From JARIHC01 sp035546975 (GTDB lineage Bacteria > Patescibacteriota > Saccharimonadia > Saccharimonadales > UBA4665), in contig DASZVS010000009.1 of NCBI GenBank assembly GCA_035546975.1, forward strand, positions 10,295 through 74,294: a DNA stretch of 64,000 bases, in the 5' to 3' direction. Both the position numbers and the translations under genes were made by a program. The number at the start of each line of letters is the position of its first letter. Position 1 is the stretch's first letter. Positions 42,518 to 50,672 of the stretch are shown piece by piece. The notes beneath the pieces were generated by a model that was not told the DNA's origin, ran no database searches, and worked only from the letters and a program-made list of their open reading frames with translations.

Positions 42518-43332
42518 GTTTCTTTTTGCTTGGCAGCGGCCGAAGCGGCGCGGATAACATTCTCAAATAGCGCGCACACCGTCAGCGGGCCTACGCCGCC
42601 TTTTTTAGGAGTAAGCGTTAGATCATCACGGCCGTATACGTCTTCTGCCAGATCGCCAACAGTTCTGCCCTCTTCGCTCGCGACGCCAGCGTCTACTACA
42701 ACCGCGTCCTGCTTGATCATGTCGGCAGTTAAAACAGCCGGGCTGCCAGTAGCCGTTATTATGACGTCGGCTTGGGCTACTTCGCCTGCCAGATCTGTAG
42801 TTTGGCGATCCGCTACATGCACGTCAACGCCGGTTTCTTTCAAGAGCTTTTCGAGCGGGATACCCACTAGCTTTCCGTGACCTATAAGCAGAACTCTTTT
42901 GCCAGCGAGATCTACGTTGTAACCAGCCAGCAACCACATAATAGCCATCGGCGTCGCGGGCTCAAAGTTCGCATCAGACCCAAGAGCGTCCACGTCTTTT
43001 TCGGGGGGGACCATCCGGACTATTTTGTCAGTTTCCGAGGGGTTTTCCAGAGGTAATTGAATGATAATACCATGAACGGCCTCATCATTACTTAACATGT
43101 TAAGTGTTTCTGCTATGGCAGCCTGGTCAATGCGGTGGACTTCGACGTCTACCAGAATATCTTCGCCGTAGTGCTGTTTAAGCCGCATATACGTTTCAAT
43201 AACTGGATTTTTGACTGTTACCACAATGGCGAGTTTAGGAAATATACCATGGGCTTGCCTAAGGCTTCGCACCTGATGGGCTTGCCGCTCTTTGATAAAG
43301 CCGGCTATTTCACTGCCATTAAGTATTTTCAT
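42514..43332 (-). CDS. folD: Bifunctional methylenetetrahydrofolate dehydrogenase/cyclohydrolase
   Basis: Interconverts 5,10-methylene- and 10-formyl-tetrahydrofolate. 272 residues. Seen: YMRLKQHYGED (Y-x3-K catalytic pair), HGIIIQLPLE, DVDALG, the NADP loop LIGHGKLVGIPLEKLL, and PKKGGVGPLTV. TACAAT ends seven bases before the ATG, suggesting a leaderless message. The 16-bp palindrome at 43090 lies within. Works with glyA and folA elsewhere in the window. Confidence 0.95.
   Translation of the reverse strand: MKILNGSEIAGFIKERQAHQVRSLRQAHGIFPKLAIVVTVKNPVIETYMRLKQHYGEDILVDVEVHRIDQAAIAETLNMLSNDEAVHGIIIQLPLENPSETDKIVRMVPPEKDVDALGSDANFEPATPMAIMWLLAGYNVDLAGKRVLLIGHGKLVGIPLEKLLKETGVDVHVADRQTTDLAGEVAQADVIITATGSPAVLTADMIKQDAVVVDAGVASEEGRTVGDLAEDVYGRDDLTLTPKKGGVGPLTVCALFENVIRAASAAAKQKET
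43090..43105. repeat. 16-bp palindrome, TTAACATGTTAA family copy 3
   Basis: ACTTAACATGTTAAGT, inside folD (encoding T-L-N-M-L-S). It shares 19 bases (ACTTAACATGTTAAGTGTT) with the copy at 5578. Confidence 0.9.
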
Positions 43333-43432
43333 CTCTAAAATTGTATCACCTTACGAACAACTGTTTGCATTACAAGGCCGATAGGATAAGATAAGCGTAG
43401 GCGTTATCGTAAAAAAGCTTAAAGGAGCAAAT

Positions 43433-43921
43433 ATGAAAAACCGAAACCCCTTGGCAGTTTTCTTTTTACCGATTATCACTCTTGGGATATATGGCATCGT
43501 TTGGTTTGTAAAAACAAAAAATGAAATGAATGCCAAAGGAGCAAATATTCCTACGGCCTGGCTCATCATAGTGCCCTTCGTAAGCATTTGGTGGCTATGG
43601 AAATACAGCCAAGGAGTCGACACAGTTACCCAAGGCGAATATTCGGCAGCTGTTTCCCTGTTATTATTGTGGTTCTTGGGCTCTATCGGCATGGCTATTA
43701 TTCAAAGTGGATTTAATAAAGTAAATGGGGCTGCCGCGCCGGTTGCGCCAACTATGCCCCAAGCTCCAACTGGACCCATGGGGCCTGCAGAACCTCCGGT
43801 CGGACCCACACCTCCGACACCCACACCTCCTACACAAACACCGCCAGCTCCCACGCCCCCTACTCCTCCTGTAGCCCCAACTCCTCCCACTCCGCCAGCT
43901 CCTCCTGTAGTCGGCGGCTAG
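43433..43921 (+). CDS. DUF4234-type membrane protein with Pro-rich tail
   Basis: 162 residues. The N-terminal 90 residues match the DUF4234 layout: FFLPIITLGIYGIVWFVKT, a short loop, IVPFVSIWWLWKYSQGV and LLLWFLGSIGMAIIQ, giving three membrane helices. The last 65 residues are Pro/Thr/Ala repeats of PTPP type. AAAGGAG precedes the ATG. Function unknown. A GATAAG-rich sequence upstream may hold the promoter. Confidence 0.8.
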   Translation: MKNRNPLAVFFLPIITLGIYGIVWFVKTKNEMNAKGANIPTAWLIIVPFVSIWWLWKYSQGVDTVTQGEYSAAVSLLLLWFLGSIGMAIIQSGFNKVNGAAAPVAPTMPQAPTGPMGPAEPPVGPTPPTPTPPTQTPPAPTPPTPPVAPTPPTPPAPPVVGG

Positions 43922-44017
43922 AAGTTAGGCAATGCAATCTCTTGCTTCAGCAAGGTCTAAGTATTCCTTCAACATTGAGTAGAATGCTAGGCGCGCGTTC
44001 AGGATTTTTTCTTTACA

Positions 44018-45298
44018 CTAAGGATGTTTATGATTGCGCGGCTGGCAGTAGATTACTGCGAGCCCGGTGCCCATAGTAATGGTTGAACCGACTACAAGAA
44101 CTGCCGCAATCGGGTCAAATCCAAGCGGCCTCCCATAGCCGGTATTGGGCGCCGCAGGAGCGGAGCTCGGATCCGTTATTCCAGAATTTGAGCTGTTCGT
44201 ACCAGGGTTAGACCCGCAACTGCCCGCGAGAGTACCTGTCAGTGTACCACTAGCCCCCGTAGCCGTACTCAGATTGTAGCCACAGCCGCTGACGCTGCCA
44301 GTAATAGAGGCATTAGCACCGACTAAGCCGACTGTTGCATTGCCGGCAAGAGTAATTGGCCCGGTAAAATTAACAGTGCCTGAAGCGCTATAGCCGTGCA
44401 CGATCAATGCGCCAGCGCCATAGCTCGCATTATTCGCGCCATTGCCCGCTAGCGTGATTGGATTAGCGACCGTATACGTGCCGTTAGCATTGATGCTTTC
44501 CTGTAAGGTCGCGCCATTAGCAATCGTCACATGGCTAGTGCCTAGCGGGTCAGTATAACCAGCGTTAATGATAAGTGTGCCACCAGCTATATTGACCGGG
44601 CCGCTGAAACCGGAGTTGTTGCCGTACAGCAGATAGATAGCCGAAGCGTTGCCGTTAAATGCCATCGTGCCGCTGCCGACGATGGCCGCATCAATCTGCG
44701 TCCATCCTGCGCCGCCAACCTGTAAATTATACGAGCCTATGTTGAAGGTGCTGTTACCTACATCAAGGGTACCGGTAGCGCTTGTGGTAATAAACGTTTG
44801 ATTGCTAGTAAGCGTAATGGCAAGATTGAGCCCGGTGACGTTAGAAGGTGCGCTATCGAGAATACCGTTATTTAAACTTATCGCATTGCCGTTGATAATA
44901 TAACCATAAGGACCGCTACCGCTAAATGTGATAGAGCCGACTTGGAGGTTAGACAGGTCGTTACTGAGAAATGTGTCAGTTGATAAGCCTGAGCTGTCAA
45001 ATGCTAAGCTGTCGCCATTCTGCGGCTCGCCGCCACAGCCCGACCAGTTTCCTGAGTCACTCCAGGACGTGCCATCACCGCTGCCTGTCCACGTACACGT
45101 TGAGCCTGCGGCTGCGGCCGTGCCGGACGCAATTACGGCGCCGAACGGTGCAATCACAAATGCCAGGCCTATTAGGAGAAGGCTGCCCCGTCGCTTCCAC
45201 TGCACAAAACGTTTGATATTTGTCTCTCTTCTTACGTTACGTGTTACGCTTATGATTTTACCATACGTGGGTCCTACCCATTTTGCAATAAATAGCAC
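44018..45298 (-). CDS. Secreted repeat-rich surface protein with PNTGYG tail
   Basis: Up to 426 residues. A basic start, a signal-peptide core SLLLIGLAFVIAPFGAVIA with cleavage near AAA, then about 300 residues rich in Gly, Asn, Ser and Thr with repeated short strands (ITLAGNG, VNIAGGTLIINAG), as in autotransporter-type beta-helices. The tail APNTGYGRPLGFDP, a hydrophobic segment and a basic end resemble a sorting signal. The start is unsure: the GTG at 45298 gives an unusual 38-residue pre-sequence, and a later start near 45204, aligned with the neighbouring paralogue, is possible. Confidence 0.72.
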   Translation of the reverse strand: MLFIAKWVGPTYGKIISVTRNVRRETNIKRFVQWKRRGSLLLIGLAFVIAPFGAVIASGTAAAAGSTCTWTGSGDGTSWSDSGNWSGCGGEPQNGDSLAFDSSGLSTDTFLSNDLSNLQVGSITFSGSGPYGYIINGNAISLNNGILDSAPSNVTGLNLAITLTSNQTFITTSATGTLDVGNSTFNIGSYNLQVGGAGWTQIDAAIVGSGTMAFNGNASAIYLLYGNNSGFSGPVNIAGGTLIINAGYTDPLGTSHVTIANGATLQESINANGTYTVANPITLAGNGANNASYGAGALIVHGYSASGTVNFTGPITLAGNATVGLVGANASITGSVSGCGYNLSTATGASGTLTGTLAGSCGSNPGTNSSNSGITDPSSAPAAPNTGYGRPLGFDPIAAVLVVGSTITMGTGLAVIYCQPRNHKHP

Positions 45299-45359
45299 TC
45301 AAACTATGTATGGAGAGCCATCACGATTACCATTGGTATTTAGGCTTAAATGCACAAAA

Positions 45360-46592
45360 CTAACGGCGGCCTTTAGATTTTTTTCGATAAAGTAGGGACA
45401 CACCGGCACTTACGGATATAAGGGTACCGCTTAAAATGGTGTGGATAATTGGATCCGACTGAGGGGGCAGACCGTAGCCGGTATCCGGCGCGGCAGGATC
45501 CGAAATCGATGCATCATTGTTTGAGCTGCTTGAATTGACAGGATCAACTGGTACGGGGTCAAGCGCAGGATCATAGGCGGTCCATATGTCACTGTTGAAT
45601 GTAACTGAAGCGAGACGGCTACCAGTAGCATTTGAGGCCAGGGCGCTTGAAGCAGGCGCTCCGGCCGTTGCAGTCTGATCCGTCCAAGTTGCACCATAGT
45701 CTGAAGAGGTATAAACGTCGCCGGTCCATCCGTTCCCTCCTGCTGCCGCTGCCAAATATTGCCCATTTGACGACGAGGTCAGGGCGCCCCATTTCTGGGT
45801 TCCGGCGGAGCTTCTATCTATCCATGTAACTCCGTAGTCATCTGATGTCCAAATATCGCTAGGCGTTGGATAGTTGCTTATCGTGGCTGCCAGATACTGA
45901 CCGTTCGCGGATGAAACAACTTTATACCATGGCTGGCTGCCAGCATTTGTTTGGCTCGTCCACGTATGACCGTAATCCGAAGACGTATAGATATTGCCGT
46001 TGTAGGCTGCCGCTATTACACGTGAACCATCACTACTGGACACGATCGAACTCCATTGGTGATCTCCAGGTGCTGCTTGGTCGGTCCACGTATGGCCGTA
46101 GTCACTTGATGTCCAGATATCACCGTTACCTGGCGAATTATAGTCATTTGTCGCGGCTGCCAGATACTTTCCATCGGCACTCATAGCTACTGCTTCAAAA
46201 ACGCCATAACCCGGTGAATATGCGGCGGTCCATGTGGCACCGTAGTCATCACTCATTACCGTATCAGAACCGACTACTACCTGGTAATGGCCATCAGCAG
46301 ATATGGCCACATCGTCTGTTGTGCACCACTGGCTATGGCCGAATACCGTAAGTTGGTTCCACGTCGCACCGTAGTCGGAAGAAGTATATATGTAGCCGGG
46401 CCAGGAGCAGGCCGCCAGATATTTCCCGTCGCTGGATGATCCGATTTCGTCCCAGTAGGCGGTAGGCGAGCCAGCCTGATTAGTCCATGTATAACTGGCA
46501 GCAAAAACGTTGGGGGTAACAATGAGGCTGGCGAATAGTGTACTGGCAGCCAAAAAACTAAACCGTGTTTTCCATTTTTGCACGTATCTCAT
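45360..46592 (-). CDS. Secreted beta-propeller protein with Asp-box repeats and PDTGYG tail
   Basis: 410 residues. Signal peptide FSFLAASTLFASLIVTPNVFA. At least six Asp-box (BNR) repeats of the form TSSDYGATWT/TSSDYGHTW, spaced about 40-45 residues apart and each preceded by SSDGKYLAAA-type strands, indicate a seven-bladed propeller as in sialidase-like and YCF48-like proteins. No catalytic residues of sialidases are seen. The tail is APDTGYGLPPQSDP, a hydrophobic segment and RKKSKGRR. AGAGG precedes the ATG. With the gene at 44018 it forms a pair of surface proteins sharing the same tail motif. Confidence 0.85.
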   Translation of the reverse strand: MRYVQKWKTRFSFLAASTLFASLIVTPNVFAASYTWTNQAGSPTAYWDEIGSSSDGKYLAACSWPGYIYTSSDYGATWNQLTVFGHSQWCTTDDVAISADGHYQVVVGSDTVMSDDYGATWTAAYSPGYGVFEAVAMSADGKYLAAATNDYNSPGNGDIWTSSDYGHTWTDQAAPGDHQWSSIVSSSDGSRVIAAAYNGNIYTSSDYGHTWTSQTNAGSQPWYKVVSSANGQYLAATISNYPTPSDIWTSDDYGVTWIDRSSAGTQKWGALTSSSNGQYLAAAAGGNGWTGDVYTSSDYGATWTDQTATAGAPASSALASNATGSRLASVTFNSDIWTAYDPALDPVPVDPVNSSSSNNDASISDPAAPDTGYGLPPQSDPIIHTILSGTLISVSAGVSLLYRKKSKGRR

Positions 46593-46694
46593 TCAAACCT
46601 CTATAGCTTAAATGTACAGCAAAGCTCACTTTAAATGCAAAATTAGGCGATTCGAGATAAGTCTTCTGGGCGAGCTTGGTAGCGTAAAAGGCTG

Positions 46695-47273
46695 CTAATG
46701 AAGTTTTTCGCCTTTATTCAACATGTTTACAAATTTCTCTATCCTAGCTTTTCTGGTTTCTGGCTTCTTTGCGGTTTGCACTCGCCAGCAAAATGAATAA
46801 ACATTCGTCTTATTAAGCGTTCCGAAAAATTGCTTGGCTTTCGGATTTTTGTCGAGTGCTGCCTGAAAATCCTCGGGCACCGTAACTGTGCTAGGCGAAT
46901 CATAAGCAGCTCCCCATCTACCATCCTGCTTAGCTAAATTTATCGCCGCAAGCCCGGCTGGTTGCATTTTGCCTGACTTCACGAGCAGCTGAGCTTTAGT
47001 AACATTAACTTTTGACCAAACACTCTTCGCCCCTCTGGGAGAAAACTTTTGCAGCCAGTATTCATTATCATAGGCTTGTTTCTGGCCGTCTATCCATCCA
47101 TAGCAAAGCGCTTCCTCAAGCGCTTCTGCATACGTTATCGTGGATTTCCCTGATGATTTCTTAGCAAGCTTCAGCCATAAACCTTTCTGTTGCGCGTGAT
47201 TCTTTTCAAGCCAAACATGCCAGTCTAACTGGTTATTAAAAAGTGCAATGGGCAAGTCTTTGTAAGTCTCCAC
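46695..47273 (-). CDS. YdeI/OmpD-associated family protein
   Basis: 192 residues. Typical family features: HVWLEKNHAQQKGLWLKLAK, TYAEALEEALCYGWIDGQ, FSPRGAKSVWSKVN and a basic helical C-terminus. Family members are cytoplasmic and linked to bacteriocin tolerance or porin regulation in other bacteria; the function here is unknown. It lies just downstream of the tRNA-Lys element. Confidence 0.88.
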   Translation of the reverse strand: METYKDLPIALFNNQLDWHVWLEKNHAQQKGLWLKLAKKSSGKSTITYAEALEEALCYGWIDGQKQAYDNEYWLQKFSPRGAKSVWSKVNVTKAQLLVKSGKMQPAGLAAINLAKQDGRWGAAYDSPSTVTVPEDFQAALDKNPKAKQFFGTLNKTNVYSFCWRVQTAKKPETRKARIEKFVNMLNKGEKLH

Positions 47274-47331
47274 ACAGAAAGCATAGCAAATAAAAATCTC
47301 CTCGTGTCTGAGGAGTTAAAACGCTTCTGCT

Positions 47332-47499
47332 TGGAGGGCCAGGAGGGACAGCGGCCTCCGGCCTTTTCCGCTGTGGCGTGCTCGGTGCGAGCACCTGTGC
47401 GCGTCCTCGCTCCACCGAACCCGCCGCTTCGCGGCACAGGGTTCTCACGCTAATTGGCTACCATGAAAAAAGCCGAGCGGTAATGCTCGACTCTTTTCA
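47332..47499 (-). mobile_element. tRNA-3-prime-end duplication element B (168 bp)
   Basis: The 18 bases at 47500-47517 (3-prime end of tRNA-Lys) recur exactly at 47332-47349, 168 bases away. In order from the tRNA: a terminator hairpin with TTTTTT (47499-47463), a CGAACC...GGTTCT-type inverted repeat around a GC-rich hairpin, the 35-bp core (47375-47409; 30 of 35 identical to element A), then the duplicate. A second terminator, CTCCTC-loop-GAGGAG plus ATTTTTA (47297-47319), follows, probably the original one of the tRNA gene. Confidence 0.6.
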
Positions 47500-47576
47500 T
47501 GGAGGGCCAGGAGGGACTCGAACCCTCGACACCCTGCTTAAGAGGCAGGTGCTCTAACCAGCTGAGCTACTGGCCC
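47500..47576 (-). tRNA. tRNA-Lys (CTT)
   Basis: 77 bases, CCA encoded. Acceptor GGGCCAG/CTGGCCC, anticodon arm CCTGC-CTCTTAA-GCAGG giving CTT, T-arm GAGGGTTCGAGTCCCTC. The discriminator base is U73, unusual for tRNA-Lys (normally A). Confidence 0.93.
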
Positions 47577-47744
47577 ACATGTCCGCAGCCAACGAGAAAG
47601 GACAGCGGCTCACAAAACTTTAGCAAATTACCTCTGTTTTTGCAAGCAATCGGAAGGATGGCGGCTTGCTCTTGTGACCTATTTCATAGCCGCCCCCGCC
47701 AGTGCTTGTTAGGCTAAAAAGTACTAATAACTAAGGAGGTGTCT

Positions 47745-47885
47745 ATGGCAGGCAATTCAAATAAGCGCGGTTTAGCAAGCGCTAGCGAAGAAACTAAGAA
47801 ACGCGTATCAAGCGCCGGCGGGAAAGCCCCACACGCAAAAAGAGGCCAGCAAGGTAGCGATAGCCAGATGAGTGAAAGCGAATAA
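47745..47885 (+). CDS. Small KGG-motif stress protein (46 aa)
   Basis: 46-residue hydrophilic protein with a single KGG/GsiB-type repeat: RGLASASEETKKRVSSAGGK, followed by APHAKRG. Proteins with this motif are linked to general stress and desiccation responses in other bacteria. AAGGAGGT five bases before the ATG is a very strong ribosome site, and a clean terminator follows. Convergent with a small acidic protein gene. Confidence 0.8.
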   Translation: MAGNSNKRGLASASEETKKRVSSAGGKAPHAKRGQQGSDSQMSESE

Positions 47886-47905
47886 AAGGATTTAACCGCA
47901 CAATT

Positions 47906-47935
47906 AAAACAGGGATTTTAAAACCCCTGTTTTTG
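47906..47935. terminator. Bidirectional terminator of the KGG gene
   Basis: Stem AAACAGGG / CCCCTGTTT with a nine-base A/T loop, then TTTTT; it lies between two convergent small genes. Confidence 0.75.
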
Positions 47936-47957
47936 CTTACGGCTAAGAGCCTGGTGA

Positions 47958-48089
47958 TTACTCTTCGCCCTCGTCATCTCCATCTTCGTCGCCGTCCTGC
48001 GCGAGCACCTGAGTCGTTTGACCCTGCTCTTCCAAAAGATCACTGCTCATTGGAGCCATATCTTCTGGTTGTTGCGTATCGTCACCCAT
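47958..48089 (-). CDS. Small acidic protein (43 aa)
   Basis: Not recognised. 43 residues ending in a run of Asp, Glu and Gly (DGDEDGDDEGEE); probably disordered. I chose ATG 48089 because AAGGAGG lies five bases before it; a farther start at 48170 would include 27 more residues that overlap the leader. The promoter at 48154-48181 gives a leader of about 55 bases. Paired with the KGG protein on the opposite strand. Confidence 0.7.
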   Translation of the reverse strand: MGDDTQQPEDMAPMSSDLLEEQGQTTQVLAQDGDEDGDDEGEE

Positions 48090-48153
48090 AGTAACCTCCT
48101 TACCCTTAGTATTAGTGTCCTTATTTTTAGAAATTTGAGCGGCATTGTCTGTG

Positions 48154-48181
48154 ATATTATTTACGATCAAAATAAAAACAA
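48154..48181 (-). promoter_or_regulatory. Promoter of the small acidic protein gene
   Basis: -35 TTGTTT (48176-48181), 16-base spacer, -10 TAATAT (48154-48159). Confidence 0.5.
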
Positions 48182-48443
48182 TTCGTCCCTACATATCGCA
48201 CACCTGCTGAAATGATGCAGCCTCGCACACTGCACTATATGCTGAAATTATTATTGGCAATCAGCTATATGCACGAAGTCAAAATACGACTTGTTGGCCG
48301 GATGGCAATAAACTGCATTTGCTTGCTGCATAGCCTGTCCCCTCCTCTTAGTCTCCCAATGCTCCATGTGGAACATCTACTGTCAGCGTACTGGATAGAG
48401 CTGGGAAAGAGCTATGAAGTATCTCACTAGAACCTGTGGATTT
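48182..48443. other. Intergenic stretch with no recognised feature
   Basis: Between the acidic-protein promoter and folA. Open frames here are short, have odd composition and no ribosome site. I see no tRNA, hairpin terminator or repeat. Confidence 0.5.
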
Positions 48444-48929
48444 CTAAGCGGATCGGCGATATTTGGTATACCTATAGGTAAAGCCATTTTGTTCCTTGGG
48501 CTCGCTTTGCTCAATCTGGGTAAAACTACCTTCATACTCAGGAAAGAAACGGTCGCAGCCGAATGATGCGTCTACATGCGTTAAATACAGCTCGTCCGCG
48601 TAGCCTAACTCCATTACTTCCTCGAATACAGCCGCGCCGCCAGCAACCCATAGGTCGCCTTCAAATTTTTCCAAAAACTGGGCAATGTCATGGATAACCG
48701 TCGCGCCCTCTATAGGCTGAGGGTCATGCGTTAAAATATAGTTTTGCCGCCCCGCCAAAGGATGACCTCCGTAGCCTACCCTGAACGTGACGCCGCCGCT
48801 GAGTACCTTGCCGCCAAACTTCTTGGTTTCGGAGTCGAAGAATGCGGCGTCCTCAGGAATATGCCAGGGTATGACACCCCGCTTGGCAATACCGCGCTCG
48901 CGGTCAATGGCAGCTATTAGACGAATCAT
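48444..48929 (-). CDS. folA: Dihydrofolate reductase
   Basis: Reduces dihydrofolate to tetrahydrofolate. 161 residues. Seen: MIRLIAAIDRERGIAKRGVIPWHIPEDAAFF as a block with the catalytic Glu in P-E-D (Asp in most bacterial enzymes), LWVAGGAAVFEEVM (NADPH loop), ADELYLTHVDASFGCDRFFPE near the end. I chose the second ATG, at 48929, because the fold begins there; the first, at 48950, adds seven residues. Supports folate recycling with folD and glyA. Confidence 0.92.
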   Translation of the reverse strand: MIRLIAAIDRERGIAKRGVIPWHIPEDAAFFDSETKKFGGKVLSGGVTFRVGYGGHPLAGRQNYILTHDPQPIEGATVIHDIAQFLEKFEGDLWVAGGAAVFEEVMELGYADELYLTHVDASFGCDRFFPEYEGSFTQIEQSEPKEQNGFTYRYTKYRRSA

Positions 48930-49002
48930 GCTTTGTTTATTGTGCCTCATTTTACATAGCGCGTAAACGGTTCTTCTCTGTTAAAATAAGGCTACCTAGC
49001 GC

Positions 49003-49079
49003 GCGCCTGTAGCTCAGCGGATTAGAGCGCCTGGCTTCGGACCAGGAGGTCGGGGGTTCGAATCCCTCCGGGCGTACCA
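49003..49079 (+). tRNA. tRNA-Arg (TCG)
   Basis: 77 bases, CCA encoded. Acceptor GCGCCTG/CGGGCGT, anticodon arm CCTGG-CTTCGGA-CCAGG giving TCG, T-arm GGGGGTTCGAATCCCTC. TTAAAATAAGG upstream may be the -10 region. No duplication of the 3-prime end downstream. Confidence 0.93.
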
Positions 49080-49133
49080 CGAATGATTATGATTTTTGAG
49101 ATTCCGAAAATACAAGCAGAAAATGGCAAATAA

Positions 49134-49946
49134 ATGCCGCGTGTATCAGAAACTAATAACGAAGAACCTCCTTTCGAGGATATAAGCCTCACCGATTTGA
49201 TCCTGCATACTCTTTTAGACATGTATGAGTTTAGCGCGCACTCATTCGTAAGCGCCGAGGGCCCATATTTCTGGAACGGTATCGGTATAGACTTCGAAGC
49301 CCCTTTCCCGGAAAAACGAGTTTTACAACACGCCAAGGAAGCGGCAGCCTCCACCATCTATTTAGCCCACACTCATCCTCTGTCCAATGACGAATCATTT
49401 AACTTTTTAGACGCACCAGTCGACCCACGAGAACAGATTGCCTTTGGCCATAGGCAGCTCCCGATCGGGAATAAACCTTCAGCGGGAGACGTACTTTACT
49501 TGGCTCACCTTCAAAAAAGGTTCGCCGAAATAGGTATCCAGGCAATTGGGGTCGTGTTCTCGGCAAGTGGTATTTGGAAATTTAATATTCCTGAGCTTGC
49601 AGATTTTGATGCTAAAAAATTTAAAAAAGCCTATGATGGGTTTTATCCGCTCAAAAATGAAGGTAATTTTTTAGAGGAATGGTCCGCCAAGGACAATTTC
49701 CCGAGTTATTATATGGAACTACAGAAACCGCAAGCACACCACAACAGCTACACGCTCCAAATCATGAGCCCAAAGGATGCCCCGGATTCAGTGAGCGCCT
49801 TCAGGCAAGAAATAGCCGGGGCTGTACGCTTTTTCGACGATAATGGCGTGAAACTTGCATTTCTCCCCTACACAAAAATGGACATCCATCCGCGAATCCT
49901 CATGAGTAAGACAATGAACCGCTGGGCAAACACTTTCCCTGCCTAA
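49134..49946 (+). CDS. JAB1/MPN (JAMM) domain protein, RadC-like
   Basis: 270 residues. Residues 35-150 carry a JAMM metalloprotease-like signature: VSAEGPYFWNGIGIDFE, IYLAHTHPLSNDE (H-x-H-P), PSAGDVLYLAHLQKRFAE (S-x2-D) and GVVFSASGIWKF. Such domains occur in RadC and in de-ubiquitinase-like enzymes. The C-terminal 120 residues are unrecognised. No ubiquitin-like gene is nearby. Overlaps a phosphoesterase gene convergently by four bases. Confidence 0.78.
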   Translation: MPRVSETNNEEPPFEDISLTDLILHTLLDMYEFSAHSFVSAEGPYFWNGIGIDFEAPFPEKRVLQHAKEAAASTIYLAHTHPLSNDESFNFLDAPVDPREQIAFGHRQLPIGNKPSAGDVLYLAHLQKRFAEIGIQAIGVVFSASGIWKFNIPELADFDAKKFKKAYDGFYPLKNEGNFLEEWSAKDNFPSYYMELQKPQAHHNSYTLQIMSPKDAPDSVSAFRQEIAGAVRFFDDNGVKLAFLPYTKMDIHPRILMSKTMNRWANTFPA

Positions 49947-50500
49947 ACGGTAATTATCTTGTATTTAAAAACATATTCTATGCGGGTAGTTCCGTGCTGT
50001 GTAATAAGTGATTCATCGGTCGGATAGGTATGGCCGTGCATCCACAACGCAGGCTGTTGTTCGTCCATATATCTGCGGAGGGCATCGAAGCCCTGGTGGG
50101 CAATCTCTTCTTCATCGTTTATGCCGCGAGGCGGACAATGCGAAATAAAGATATCTACTTTGGGAAAGTTCTGCATGAGCAAATTTGCTTCATTTTGCGT
50201 AAACATAATGGCATCAGGATTTTCTTTATAGCGAACACATCCCTGAAAGCCGCCGAACCGTAAACCGTTAAAATCCCAGACCTTTAAGTGCATGTCCCAT
50301 ATGCCCAGCTCAGGCATGTATGTCCCGCTATCATGGTTGCCATATACCCCTATTTTAGGAATATTAGTTATGTATTCGAGTGGCAGTAGATCTTCTCTCG
50401 TTAAGTCTCCCAATGTAACAACGAGGTCAACGTTTTCTTTTTTAATGACCTCCGATATGTCTATATCCGCACGTTTGTCGGCTAGGGCAAGTATCTTCAT
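49943..50500 (-). CDS. Calcineurin-like metallophosphoesterase
   Basis: 185 residues with the binuclear metal motifs in order: LALADKRAD (first motif, D-x-H replaced by D-K-R), VTLGDLTRED, YGNHDSG, ISHCPPRG and MHGHTYP. The altered first motif (usually D-x-H) may change one metal site. Family members cleave phosphodiesters such as cyclic nucleotides. Substrate unknown. Confidence 0.85.
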   Translation of the reverse strand: MKILALADKRADIDISEVIKKENVDLVVTLGDLTREDLLPLEYITNIPKIGVYGNHDSGTYMPELGIWDMHLKVWDFNGLRFGGFQGCVRYKENPDAIMFTQNEANLLMQNFPKVDIFISHCPPRGINDEEEIAHQGFDALRRYMDEQQPALWMHGHTYPTDESLITQHGTTRIEYVFKYKIITV

Positions 50501-50587
50501 GTGGCAATTCCATAAGAACGCGTGAAAAAAATGGTAATCTGGAGCATACGTATAGTATAAACAATTAACAAGTTATAATTGTGACAT

Positions 50588-50664
50588 GCCCCGTTAGCTC
50601 AATTGGATAGAGCGTTGGTTTCCGGTACCAAAGGTTGCAGGTTCGATTCCTGTGCGGGGTACCA
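50588..50664 (+). tRNA. tRNA-Arg (CCG)
   Basis: 77 bases, CCA encoded. Acceptor GCCCCGT/GCGGGGT, anticodon arm TTGGT-TTCCGGT-ACCAA giving CCG. No downstream duplication. Confidence 0.93.
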
Positions 50665-50672
50665 TTTTAATT

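Noticed and set aside
46715..46724. Fifth copy of the TTAACATGTTAA palindrome (also 28870).
   Set aside because: Only AACATGTT matches; symmetry stops at 8 bases, expected by chance.
48212..48430. 72-codon plus-strand frame.
   Set aside because: No ribosome site, odd composition (Leu, His, Met, Ser), no recognisable domain; probably chance.
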